Of a stretch of 64,000 nucleotides of DNA, positions 34,401-42,548 are shown one piece after another. Both the position numbers and the translations under genes were made by a program. The stretch comes from an uncultured Butyrivibrio sp. Its GTDB lineage: Bacteria > Bacillota > Clostridia > Lachnospirales > Lachnospiraceae. The stretch's first letter is position 1; the number at the start of each line of letters is the position of its first letter. The notes beneath the pieces were generated by a model that made no database searches, was not told where the DNA came from, and saw only the letters and a list, made by a program, of their open reading frames with translations. The stretch lies in the NCBI GenBank assembly GCA_946536145.1, contig CAMNEA010000004.1:1-64000 (forward strand), written 5' to 3'.

Positions 34401-37400
34401 ACAGATATTCACAAGGCAGACAAAAAAGACATTTCTGCTCGACAGATAACGGAGGATCAGTTATCGGGCGTGGCTGAAACAATATACGAGGTAGTAAACA
34501 GATGCGATATATATCTGTCAGGGAAAGAAAGAGAAAGCCTTACAGGTACGGAGCGCAACAATTTTGACCATATCAGATCATTAAGAGATGAGCTTAATTA
34601 TATCAGTGAGAAGATATTCGAGGCTTCAAGATCAATTGCTTTCGGAAATATGGAAGGAACCACATACACGGATGCGCTCGGAATTGTGCTCGAGGGTATG
34701 AAGGAGGCCGACAGCTTCTCGGTTAAGCTAAATGGCGTAGCTTCTTCACTACAGAAAGAGAGTATGAACAAGTTCCTGACAGTTGCGAGGGCTGTATATA
34801 CCTACAAAAAGGAAAGAAAAGATAAAGCAAAGTATACGCCTATTACTGATGTAGTGGAAGAAAAGGCTGCGCAGTGGCTTAAATCTGATGAAGTTAAACG
34901 TCACCTCATGGAGCAGCGCGTAGAGATTGGTGTGAAATTGTATGAGGCGTATGAGGAAGCTGTTAAGAAGCCGGTTCCAAGGCAGTTCCTAAAAAATAAT
35001 GCTGATGATCCTATGGATGAAAAACTGCGCAGACAGTTTGCTCTTATCATGCTCAGAGTAAATCCCTGGTTTGATAAACTACAGGACATGGACAGCTTTT
35101 TCAATTTGGTGCAGGCTACACAGGTTGCAGAAGATTATAGAGCTATGGTCGATCAGTACAACGCTTCGCTGGATCCCGTAAAAAGAGAGAAGTTTATTAA
35201 GGGAACCCAAATAGGGATGAGCATGGAAGGACTCATTAGCGAAACCAATAAGCTGAAAAAAGAAGCTGTGCAGAGTTTCATTGAAAAGGTTGATAAACTT
35301 GAGGCGGCTGATGCCGGAGAACGCCTTAAGGAATATGTAGACAATGACTTCATGAAATGCAAGGCAGGAGACCTTGAAGAGGCGAAGGGAATTATTGAGC
35401 GTGAATATGAGCAGCTAAGAGCAGCACAGGAAAATCTCAGAGCCGACATCCAGGCGGACTTCGAGAAAGTACGGAATATAACGTCATTCCAGAAAGAAAT
35501 GAGCAAGGTAGAACCGCTAAGTGAGATAAAAGATGATACTGTCACATCGAGGATTAAGCTTGAAGAAATAACAAAGGAGGAAGAAGAAAAGGTTCAAAAG
35601 CAGAAGATACAATTGCAGCGGATAGTACATAAAAAAGAGGAACAGGCCAAGGTTCTTACCACGGCCAGGAACTCTGTAACTACAAAGCAGATACAGCTGC
35701 AGGATGATCTTGATATAAATATAGCTAAGAAAACTGATTTTACAACGGTAAAGGCCCTCTCAGCCTTTGCAGACAAAATGGACAAGGATCAGTTTGCGGA
35801 GCTTGTAAAGAGCTATACAGGTGCGGGCTTTGAGAGTGAAGTTCAAAAGCGCGACGCGCGTTTTGAGCTGCTGCAGAAACTTGCCGATGATATCCTTGAA
35901 ATTGAAGAGGGTTCATTTGACCTTGAAAGCAACGAGGGCATAATCGAAAATGCATCTGAGTTTGAGCTTATGGGGGCCAAGATTTCAGCCTTTAAGCCCC
36001 TTCTTGGCAAGAACCCCATGCTTAAGATAAAGCTTGAGGAAGCAATCTCAGAAGATGGTATCCACAATAAATATGAAATGGTCATGTCGAAGCTGCATGT
36101 ACTTGGCAATATATCGCGCTACTACCGGGTTAAGAAGCTTATTCTCACCAACCCTCTGTACCAGACGATGCAGGAAGATGAGGTGTCCGTAGAGGAGGAT
36201 GCAAACGATACTTACGAGATGAAGTATCTAAAAAAGCTTCAGGCATATCTTAATAAGCTTGCCGGGAAGTTTAATGAAGATGAAGAGGAGGATACATATA
36301 CACAATCTGAGGATGAAGCCCTTGAGAAAGAGATAATGGCGCTTGAATTTGAGAGGCTCTTTATCCCGCCAAAGGATCTTAAGCTGACCATAAAGAACAT
36401 ACCAAGGCAAAATGATAAAAAGTATTTTGCTCTTTCCCTTGGAGGCAAGGATGAAGGCGATAAAATTATTCAGAATTATGTCATCCAAAATAATCCTGAT
36501 AGTCAGGCTGTAAAAAATGGTATTGATGAGCTGGCAGATCATGATAAAAACCAAGGCGTAGGATTCGGAGATCCGATGTTTAAAAAAGCAAAAAGCTTTG
36601 ATCCAAAGACCCTGTTCGGCGAAAATTTCAGCCGTCAGACTCAAGCTTTTTGTACTGTATATAACTACGGACAGACGCCCGCTGAACTGGTCCAGATAAT
36701 GAAGCATATGACGGTTATGAGTTCCAAAAACTATAACGAAGATGATCCGGAGGCGCTTGCATACTATGAGAGCTGCTTCATAGAAAGCGCAGTTAAATAT
36801 GAGGCGTTTATGTATGCAGCAGTGATGCGTATGCTTAATGGCTTTGGAGATCTCCCGTTCCTTCTGCATCCTAAGGATCTGGTTATTCAGTATACGCCGC
36901 TTATGCGTGCTACCCTCATGGCGACAGCCACGATAACAAACCATATAACTACGGAGAATAAAGCGCGGTTCATGGCATTTATGGAAAAGTTTAATACATC
37001 CGGTCAATATCCAATGGACCTTGAGCTTTTTGACTTTGTTGGAAATGCCTATTCCGCAGTCGTCGTAAAAATGAACAGTTACATGAAAGAAATCCACGAA
37101 TCAGTTATGCTTAACGATGGCAAGTTCCTGCCAAAGGGAACGAGTAAGAAGGTAAGAACGTGGTGTGGAAAGCAGGATGATCCGGAAATCAAGAAATATG
37201 AAGATCCTAATAAGTCATATGGACCGGAGGTCCTGTCGCTGTACCTGGAGTCGGAGGAAAGTGAGTGGATACGTTCTCAGAAGCTTTTTGATTTAAAGGA
37301 TTCTAAGGGAAGGTATCTCTTTGAGGAGGCATTAACCTTTGGAGGACTGGCTTGTATGACAACTTCCCAGGAAGAATTAAAGAAGTTCATGACAAGCAAT

Positions 37401-37532
37401 AAGGTAAAGCATACGAGCCAGGAGGACGTTGATGCATACGAAAAGAAGCTCAAAGATGAGAAGTATGTTCCGATAGGACCGAAAAATGACCCATACATGA
37501 TAGGGGCATACAAAAACAAATATGAGGGGTGA
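31476..37532 (+). CDS. Giant 2018-residue protein of unknown function
   Basis: A soluble, highly charged, mostly helical protein with no signal peptide, membrane helix or recognised catalytic motif. A segment YEDxKNPWFxxGKRR occurs twice, at 148-162 and 866-880, each followed by a similar helix (LLKGELVRQ / ELKQALISEQ), so part of the protein is duplicated about 718 residues apart. Coiled-coil-like stretches (EEITKEEEEKVQKQKIQLQR) lie near 1365. The last 450 residues look globular (SFDPKTLFGENFSRQTQAFC, HPKDLVIQYTPLMRATLMAT). AAAGGATAT precedes the ATG. It stands between two acetyltransferase-like genes and a RsbW/STAS pair, apparently in one operon. At six kilobases it is costly, so it is likely under selection. 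I do not recognise the family. Confidence 0.7.
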   Translation: MPGAENRQVQRNEYQIKLEQKQQLIDGADHMHSVEQYREDEKDNLVTENRRILELLDEESLFKNDEDTTFREKKLLRNRLTRNYAGMVILDTKWYGEGSPEMVRVQEQTKDLFRLLDTPIGQEAERRSEIMSEILKKFDDAIAACQNYEDNKNPWFSTGKRRKEQVTLLKGELVRQRKVFYFSMLPYAEGQLDNLNIRTPQDLLLVSYRENVLDVEEKKAAKQEVEPLTLEMPKNQKSVAVRKAAYLTLDVVKDRQAEKEKGEVKYLKKYTGYETQRKLKLDQKNAKDERKKIIDKALSGPPYAFYKELKLDKNKNYDKNKIDDPALLALLIKTMQGGVQEHNKKVMEAVFTKGITADNLKMEKVKPFIDGLVEEFLSAKISAKMLEDDYIAPHALEICRFIKLASFLNDISKDHGQERENSPFRMYYFHSTPPEVRSMIEQRIKAAMPLFTVFKMRLQDFEVTDEEMDLDTLGSTFKNNDPVEMQRVWEENRQAGNQGAGAQAVGNEEAARQWREKAYHDALLEWEKNEDKFIKCAKSFGEKKNIQDWAAFSKKFNERFGANLYYKSEIEQVAFIQERVFDQRVQMFTNQDAAAAERVFEQIVKASFTSMDFNEPLNMISPVKYNANMQLIKLVETLSADGRNVVEAYRSAMIRKVVRCNLSVDDFQVLEAKIADIKKAALLYRDFEEIINNPFFNEDEFEELTKKLPLDEAWDKISELNDNLPGTGNIAYYRKVMQFHRDVIENRSAQLEEAAKENTAIADEDYSEGEYTQKNEALTQMVSQFGERNDIASKYEKADINRRITKNRIVMLYNDKHTLKSDSTEMTAIKTALVNLDKACHDSLKNHGIDVVHEAYEKVIGAIEYYEDVKNPWFPEGKRRLRKVRELKQALISEQEMLRRENEKALGGGDVYPAGVKCANDLLLGLAQQPKDTLTKEFAVNKAVMFANMQYKTGVLPENITDIRDAYSDMILALQTDIHKADKKDISARQITEDQLSGVAETIYEVVNRCDIYLSGKERESLTGTERNNFDHIRSLRDELNYISEKIFEASRSIAFGNMEGTTYTDALGIVLEGMKEADSFSVKLNGVASSLQKESMNKFLTVARAVYTYKKERKDKAKYTPITDVVEEKAAQWLKSDEVKRHLMEQRVEIGVKLYEAYEEAVKKPVPRQFLKNNADDPMDEKLRRQFALIMLRVNPWFDKLQDMDSFFNLVQATQVAEDYRAMVDQYNASLDPVKREKFIKGTQIGMSMEGLISETNKLKKEAVQSFIEKVDKLEAADAGERLKEYVDNDFMKCKAGDLEEAKGIIEREYEQLRAAQENLRADIQADFEKVRNITSFQKEMSKVEPLSEIKDDTVTSRIKLEEITKEEEEKVQKQKIQLQRIVHKKEEQAKVLTTARNSVTTKQIQLQDDLDINIAKKTDFTTVKALSAFADKMDKDQFAELVKSYTGAGFESEVQKRDARFELLQKLADDILEIEEGSFDLESNEGIIENASEFELMGAKISAFKPLLGKNPMLKIKLEEAISEDGIHNKYEMVMSKLHVLGNISRYYRVKKLILTNPLYQTMQEDEVSVEEDANDTYEMKYLKKLQAYLNKLAGKFNEDEEEDTYTQSEDEALEKEIMALEFERLFIPPKDLKLTIKNIPRQNDKKYFALSLGGKDEGDKIIQNYVIQNNPDSQAVKNGIDELADHDKNQGVGFGDPMFKKAKSFDPKTLFGENFSRQTQAFCTVYNYGQTPAELVQIMKHMTVMSSKNYNEDDPEALAYYESCFIESAVKYEAFMYAAVMRMLNGFGDLPFLLHPKDLVIQYTPLMRATLMATATITNHITTENKARFMAFMEKFNTSGQYPMDLELFDFVGNAYSAVVVKMNSYMKEIHESVMLNDGKFLPKGTSKKVRTWCGKQDDPEIKKYEDPNKSYGPEVLSLYLESEESEWIRSQKLFDLKDSKGRYLFEEALTFGGLACMTTSQEELKKFMTSNKVKHTSQEDVDAYEKKLKDEKYVPIGPKNDPYMIGAYKNKYEG

Positions 37533-37561
37533 CGAGCCCGGAGATAATTTAAGGAGAAGGC

Positions 37562-37996
37562 GTGAAGTTATTTAAGAGTCTGCAGGTGGCGGCTGATGAT
37601 GGAGGTCTTGGAGACGTCTTTTCCCTGGTTGAGGAAGAACTTGAAAAAGTGCCGGGGTGCAGCCGAAGCGATGCGTTAAAATTTCATATGCTTGTAGATG
37701 AGATATTCACCAATATAGCAAACTATGCCTATGAAGATGATACAGGGAAGGTTGTTGTCTCCATTTCCTACGACGATGCAGATAATAAAGTCAGGCTCGT
37801 ATTTAAGGATGAGGGAAGACAGTATGACCCGACTAAAGAAAAACCGCCGGATCTGTCCCTTCCCGTAAAGGAACGCCGCGCAGGCGGGCTTGGCATTTTT
37901 ATGGTGAGGAACACCGTTGACGAATTTGTTTATGAGCGAACGGATGGATGCAACATACTCACGCTTGTAAAGACTATAGGAGAACAGAATGTTTAA
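37562..37996 (+). CDS. RsbW-like ATP-binding anti-sigma/serine kinase
   Basis: A 144-residue GHKL (HATPase_c_2) protein starting at GTG with AAGGAGAAG. Motifs: the N box in MLVDEIFTNIANYAYE (about 42-57), the G1 box VFKDEGRQYDP, and the glycine-rich RRAGGLGIFMVRNTVDE. It resembles anti-sigma kinases that phosphorylate a STAS antagonist, which here is the next gene, overlapping by eight bases. No sigma factor is nearby, so the partner could be elsewhere or be the giant protein. Confidence 0.9.
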   Translation: MKLFKSLQVAADDGGLGDVFSLVEEELEKVPGCSRSDALKFHMLVDEIFTNIANYAYEDDTGKVVVSISYDDADNKVRLVFKDEGRQYDPTKEKPPDLSLPVKERRAGGLGIFMVRNTVDEFVYERTDGCNILTLVKTIGEQNV

Positions 37997-38294
37997 TGTA
38001 AGGACCAGGGTTTCGGAAAACGCAGTTAGCATGGATCTTGAAGGAGTACTTGACAGCAAGACGGCACCGGAGCTTGAAGAGAAGATAACAGAAATAGGAG
38101 ATAATGTTACAGAGATGCACTTTGACTTTGCTGACCTTGAGTTCCTGACCAGCGCGGGACTTAGGACAATCCTGTACGCCAGGCAGCTGATGGACGATAA
38201 GGACGGAAGGATGACGCTTAAGAACGTGAACAGCGATATCATGGATATCTTCAAGATGACAGGATTTTTGGATGTGCTTGAAATTGTAGATTGA
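37989..38294 (+). CDS. STAS-domain anti-sigma factor antagonist
   Basis: A 101-residue STAS protein: VSMDLEGVLDSKTAPELEEK, then MHFDFADLEFLTSAGLRTIL with the phosphorylatable Ser in the conserved LTSAGLR loop. It would bind the RsbW-like kinase in its unphosphorylated state, completing a partner switch. Its ATG lies inside the kinase gene. Confidence 0.9.
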   Translation: MFNVRTRVSENAVSMDLEGVLDSKTAPELEEKITEIGDNVTEMHFDFADLEFLTSAGLRTILYARQLMDDKDGRMTLKNVNSDIMDIFKMTGFLDVLEIVD

Positions 38295-38330
38295 GGGGCA
38301 GGTGACTCATACTCCTCCGGAGGATTTTTC

Positions 38331-38595
38331 ATGAGCATAATTGAGATCACCCGCGACAACGTCTGGGAATACTCTTCATACATAGGTGACGACATGTGCG
38401 AAAACTTAAGCCATGCCTGTTACAGGGGACTTGTGTCCCTGAATGAGGATGGAGAGATGCTATGCGGCATTATCTGGAAACTTGTCGGACTTGGCAGGAA
38501 AAAGACAGTAAACAGCAGTATAGAGTGGTTTGTCGCACGAGGCAGCTGAGCAGCTCTACAATAAAATGAATAAAGCGGAACAGAACCCGGCTTAA
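38331..38595 (+). pseudogene. Broken duplicate of protein A N-terminus
   Basis: With CCGGAGG before the ATG, the frame reads SIIEITRDNVWEYSSYIGDD, clearly parallel to gene A at 29707 (SIIDVDRNNLEEYRRFIGDE), then CGIIWKLVGLG. It stops at 38549 after IEWFVARGS, but the neighbouring frame continues with EAAEQLYNKMNKAEQNPA to a stop at 38595. So there is a frameshift plus a truncation to about 85 of ~290 residues. It suggests that a second copy of the cassette once followed. Confidence 0.7.
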
Positions 38596-38601
38596 AACAA
38601 G

Positions 38602-38651
38602 TTGACATCATCGCCTGATTGTATGTATAGTAAAAAAGGTTAATCGTTTAA
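38602..38651 (+). promoter_or_regulatory. lacI-type gene promoter with operator
   Basis: TTGACA (38602-38607), 18 bases, TATAGT (38626-38631). A LacI-type site TTAATCGTTTAA (38640-38651), nearly palindromic around CG, covers the likely start of transcription, so the regulator probably represses itself. Confidence 0.7.
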
Positions 38652-38673
38652 TCAAACTTTAGGAGCGATGATC

Positions 38674-39687
38674 ATGAATATAAAAACCATAGCCGAGCTT
38701 GTCGGGGTCAGCACCGCGACTGTCTCAAATGTAATTAACGGCAACTATGGCAAAGTGTCACCCAAGACCAGGGAAAAGATCGAGTCCGTGATCAGAGAGA
38801 CGGGCTACAAACCAAATGTTATGGCCAGGTCTCTTGTCAAGAAGTCATCAAGGCTCATAGGCCTTGTGGTTCCGTACCTCGGCAGGGATGAAGATTTTTT
38901 TACCAATCCATACAATGCGCATATGATAGCCTCGATTGAACGATACATAAGGGCGAGGGACTATTACCTTATGCTAAGATGCGTGGGAGATCCCGCACAG
39001 ATCGTACCGCTTCTGTCTTCCTGGAATGTGGATGGCGCTTTTTTCCTCGGCATTTACAAGGAGGAAGTAAGGCAGATTTTAAAGCAGCTTGACATTCCGC
39101 TGGTGTTTTTTGACACCTATGCTGCGGGAGAGAAGATAGTAAATGTGGGCATTGAGGACTACCGCGGCGGATATCTGATGGCTAGATATCTGATCGGAAA
39201 GGGACATAAAAAGCTTGCGCTTGTTACTCCCGATGTGTCATCAGAGGGTGTTATCAAGGAGAGATACAAGGGATTTACGGATGCCTGCAAGGAATCAGGC
39301 ATTACATTTAAGCCCGGGAATATATATTACTCGGACTCTACCTACAAGGATGCCATGCAGATAGGGCAGGACATTGCGTTCGGCGCAGGCCAGTACACTG
39401 CTGTCGCATGCATGTCGGACATTGTTGCCTTTGGTGTGACTGAAGGTCTTAGGCAGTGCGGACTCAGGATTCCGTATGATGTTTCTGTCATGGGATTTGA
39501 CAACCTTCCCGACTGCGACTTTATGACTCCTAAGCTTACGTCCGTTGCCCAGGATTTTGAGCTTAAAGCCAGAAAGGGCGGTGATTATCTCTTCAGGATG
39601 ATAGACGGCGAGAGGAATCTGGTTATTGACGACAGACAGCCGATACGCGTAGTCGAGAGACAGTCGGTCCGTGATCTGTCAGTTTAA
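38674..39687 (+). CDS. LacI-family transcriptional repressor
   Basis: A 337-residue protein: helix-turn-helix at the N-terminus (IKTIAELVGVSTATVSNVIN) with the hinge helix KPNVMARSLVKKSS, then a periplasmic-binding-like sugar domain (LIGLVVPYLG at the start, DVSVMGFDNLPDCDFMTP near the end). ATG 38674 is eight bases after AGGAG; ATG 38668 is too close to it. Matching operators lie at its own promoter and before the GH31 operon, so it likely senses an alpha-linked or xyloglucan-type sugar. Confidence 0.92.
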   Translation: MNIKTIAELVGVSTATVSNVINGNYGKVSPKTREKIESVIRETGYKPNVMARSLVKKSSRLIGLVVPYLGRDEDFFTNPYNAHMIASIERYIRARDYYLMLRCVGDPAQIVPLLSSWNVDGAFFLGIYKEEVRQILKQLDIPLVFFDTYAAGEKIVNVGIEDYRGGYLMARYLIGKGHKKLALVTPDVSSEGVIKERYKGFTDACKESGITFKPGNIYYSDSTYKDAMQIGQDIAFGAGQYTAVACMSDIVAFGVTEGLRQCGLRIPYDVSVMGFDNLPDCDFMTPKLTSVAQDFELKARKGGDYLFRMIDGERNLVIDDRQPIRVVERQSVRDLSV

Positions 39688-39691
39688 AAAG

Positions 39692-39800
39692 TTATGTATT
39701 CTTAGATGAAATCACAGAAACCCGCACTGGCTGCGGGTTTCGTGAGAACATGATTCAGGAGTCAACCAAGCCTTGCGATGAAGTCGCTTTAGGATGGAAC
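39692..39800 (+). repeat. MITE-like dispersed repeat, copy C (decayed)
   Basis: The AAACCCGCA/TGCGGGTTT hairpin and the block CGTGAGAACATGAT..GTCAA.CAAGCC..GCGA match copies A and B in order, but later hairpins are lost. It lies between lacI and the GH31 promoter. Bases 39801-39927 hold only AT-rich sequence. Confidence 0.75.
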
Positions 39801-39927
39801 CGTCTTTTTTACTTCTCTAAGTAAAATGTTTACTAAACCTTCTGTAAAATTTCTATAAAAATCAAATGCCTGATCGGTGCAAAATCCAGTAAATTTATTG
39901 AAATAATAGAAAAGCCTGTAAAGGGGA

Positions 39928-39973
39928 TTGACCGTTTAACCTCGGCGTAATATAGTCTTGATAAATCGATTAA
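39928..39973 (+). promoter_or_regulatory. Promoter and LacI operator of the GH31 operon
   Basis: TTGACC (39928-39933), 17 bases, TATAGT (39951-39956). A perfect LacI-type palindrome TAAATCGATTTA-like site, read as TAAATCGATTAA, lies at 39962-39973 where transcription would start. It matches the site before the lacI gene. Confidence 0.8.
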
Positions 39974-39984
39974 CCAATCTATAC

Positions 39985-40147
39985 ACAGTACTTGGAAGGT
40001 TCCTTGGCGCATGGTCAGACTACATTTTCACGAGCATGCTCTTTGGCGACAAGCAGAGCTCCTGTCGTTGCAGTACCCATCGTGATCCTGTTTGTATGGC
40101 TGCAGAGGTTCTATGTAGAGAGGCTTTCAGGATTCGTCAAGGGATAA
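39985..40147 (+). pseudogene. C-terminal remnant of a sugar ABC transporter permease
   Basis: Two frames together give the end of a MalG-type permease: LGRFLGAWSDYIFTSMLFGD in one, then APVVAVPIVILFVWLQRFYV and ERLSGFVKG plus stop at 40147 in another, with a frameshift near 40049. Everything upstream of this end is missing: the operator at 39973 is only a few bases away. So the binding protein and permease genes that would have been first in this operon were deleted. Confidence 0.75.
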
Positions 40148-40188
40148 TAAAAGTAATAACAGCGGAGAATTTATAAGGAGCAGGTGAG

Positions 40189-42477
40189 ATGATAACAGGA
40201 GAAAAGTACAGGATAACAGTGCTTACCGACAGACTGATAAGACTTGAGTACAGCGAGAGCGGTAAGTTTGAAGACAGGAAGAGTTTTGCGGTCGTGAACA
40301 GGGATTTTCCAAAGACTCAGGCAAAGGTAACGGAAGATGAGAACAGCATCGCTATTGAGACAGCGGCTCTTTTGCTCACTTATGACAAAAAGCCGTTCTC
40401 ATCCCAGGGACTTAGCATTGAGCTTAAGGAAACGGGCAGTAAGTGGAATTACGGGCAGGCACATGATGACTATTCAAATCTCTGGGGAACAGCCAGGACC
40501 CTCGATGAGGCTGACGGATGGATAAGGCTCGGCAAGGGTATATTTGGAAGAGGCGGATATGCAGTGCTTGACGACAGCGCCTCACAGGTATTTGACGGCG
40601 AAGAGATCTGCAACAGGAGCGATGCCGGCACAGATATCTATTTCTTTGGCTACGGCAGGGACTACTATGGAGGGCTTTCGGACTTTTATGCCCTCTGCGG
40701 CAGGACGCCAATGATTCCAAGGTATGCCCTTGGTAACTGGTGGAGCAGATATTATAAGTATACAGAAGAGTCCTATTTGAAGGTTCTTGAGAACTTCAGG
40801 AAAGAGGGGATCCCGCTTTCGGTTGCGGTTATCGACATGGACTGGCACCTGACGAAGGTCGACCCAAAGTACGGTTCGGGATGGACGGGCTACACCTGGG
40901 ATAAAGATCTTTTCCCTGACTACAGAAGGTTCCTTAAGTCTGTGCATGACAACAAACTTGCGGTTACACTCAACCTGCATCCCGCTGATGGTATCAGGGC
41001 CTTTGAGGATATGTATGAGGATACCGCAAAGGCAATGGGGATTGACCCTGAGAGCAAAGAGGCGGTCGAATTTGACTTTGAGGATCCTGCTTTCAGAAAG
41101 GCATATTTTGACACCGTACTGCATCCCTACGAGTCAGACGGCGTGGATTTCTGGTGGATTGACTGGCAGCAGGGCACAGGCAAAAAGAAGGACAGCGTGG
41201 ATCCGCTTATCCTCTTAAACCACTATCACTACAAGGATCAGGAAAACCGCAATATAAGGCCGATGATCTTCTCAAGGTATGCCGGACCCGGAAGCCACAG
41301 GTATCCTATCGGATTTTCCGGAGATACGATCACGACCTGGAAGAGCCTGGCATTCCAGCCTTACTTTACAAGTACTTCGAGCAACATAGGATACGGCTGG
41401 TGGAGCCATGATATAGGTGGCCACATGCTGGGAAACAAGGATGATGACAGGCTGATCAGATGGATCGAGTACGGTGTCTTCTCACCGATAATGAGGATAC
41501 ATTCGAGCAACAGTCCGTTCTTTAATAAGGAGCCGTGGACGCTGCAACAGCCCTACAGGGATATTGTCAGGAAGTTCATGAAGCTCAGGCATGCGCTGAT
41601 CCCGTATCTTTACACAGAGACCTACAGAGCAAGTAAAGAGGGAAGACCTCTGATAAGGCCGATGTACTATGACTGCAGCGAAAACCCTGAGAGCTATAAC
41701 GTGGGAAACCAGTACATGTTTGGCGAGAGTCTTATCGCAATGGCTGTGACAGAGCCGGATGACAAAGAGCTGAGGATGGCTGCCACAAGGGGGATCATCC
41801 CAAAAGGCAGATGGATCGATATTTTCAATGCAAGAGTCTATGAGGGAGTAAAGGTCAGAAAATTCTACAGACCTTTGTCTGAGATGCCGGTTCTCATTCC
41901 TGCAGGCGGCATTGTTCCGATGTCGGCGGATGATACCGCCAACGGCTGTGAAAATCCTAAGGAGCTCAGGATCATGGTAGGCGCGGGTGCTGACGGGGAG
42001 TACGAGCTTTATGAGGATGACGGCATCAGCATGAATTATGAAAGCGGCGCATCTGTTAAGACTGCTTTCTCTGTAAAGTATGATGCGCAGTCAAAAAAGA
42101 TTGAATTTACGATCGACGCAGCAAAGGGCGATATTTCCCTGATCCCGGATGAGAGAAGTTATGTTGTTGAGTTTCTCGGAGCAACAGGGGGGAAAAATGG
42201 TGCGCAGAGCGGTATGAACGGAAAATCATTGGTATTTAAGCTGCCTAAGACGCAGGTGACACAGCCTCAGACAATTGTAATCAGCAATGTCTGCCTTGTT
42301 CAGAACGACTACAGGGAGCTTGTATTTGAGATCATCGACAGAGCCTGGATCGCAACGACAGATAAGGAAATCATTAACAACAGGCTGATGAGCCTGTCAA
42401 GGGAGAAATTTGCCGGCTGGCTTAGATCCGCAGATATTTCCGAGAAACTAAAGGATGCCATAGAGGAAGTTCTCTAA
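40189..42477 (+). CDS. GH31 alpha-glucosidase/alpha-xylosidase
   Basis: A 762-residue glycosidase without signal peptide. The barrel begins near YALGNWWSRYYKYTEESYLK; the nucleophile Asp is in DFWWIDWQQG (about residue 325), and the acid/base region follows at GYGWWSHDIGGHMLG and FGFSGDT-like FSGDTITTW. The C-terminal beta domains include EYELYEDDGISMNYESG. The WWIDWQQG form is seen in a GH31 group acting on alpha-glucosides; xyloside activity is also possible. AAGGAG precedes the ATG. The last ~60 residues (ELVFEIIDRAWIATTDKEI) are an unusual extension. Being cytosolic, it needs an importer, and the local one is lost. Confidence 0.9.
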   Translation: MITGEKYRITVLTDRLIRLEYSESGKFEDRKSFAVVNRDFPKTQAKVTEDENSIAIETAALLLTYDKKPFSSQGLSIELKETGSKWNYGQAHDDYSNLWGTARTLDEADGWIRLGKGIFGRGGYAVLDDSASQVFDGEEICNRSDAGTDIYFFGYGRDYYGGLSDFYALCGRTPMIPRYALGNWWSRYYKYTEESYLKVLENFRKEGIPLSVAVIDMDWHLTKVDPKYGSGWTGYTWDKDLFPDYRRFLKSVHDNKLAVTLNLHPADGIRAFEDMYEDTAKAMGIDPESKEAVEFDFEDPAFRKAYFDTVLHPYESDGVDFWWIDWQQGTGKKKDSVDPLILLNHYHYKDQENRNIRPMIFSRYAGPGSHRYPIGFSGDTITTWKSLAFQPYFTSTSSNIGYGWWSHDIGGHMLGNKDDDRLIRWIEYGVFSPIMRIHSSNSPFFNKEPWTLQQPYRDIVRKFMKLRHALIPYLYTETYRASKEGRPLIRPMYYDCSENPESYNVGNQYMFGESLIAMAVTEPDDKELRMAATRGIIPKGRWIDIFNARVYEGVKVRKFYRPLSEMPVLIPAGGIVPMSADDTANGCENPKELRIMVGAGADGEYELYEDDGISMNYESGASVKTAFSVKYDAQSKKIEFTIDAAKGDISLIPDERSYVVEFLGATGGKNGAQSGMNGKSLVFKLPKTQVTQPQTIVISNVCLVQNDYRELVFEIIDRAWIATTDKEIINNRLMSLSREKFAGWLRSADISEKLKDAIEEVL

Positions 42478-42484
42478 AAAATGA

Positions 42485-42518
42485 CAGTCTTGAATTTATA
42501 ATTCAAGACTGTATAATT
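42485..42518 (+). terminator. Terminator after GH31
   Basis: CAGTCTTGAAT/ATTCAAGACTG stem with loop TTATA, then TATAATTTT; the T run is short, so it may be weak. Confidence 0.65.
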
Positions 42519-42548
42519 TTGTGTATAAATGTAAAGGATGGAAATAGT

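Noticed and set aside
36228-37097. A 289-codon minus-strand frame inside the giant gene
   Set aside because: No ribosome site, unnatural Cys/His/Ile-rich composition, and the plus-strand frame is clearly coding.
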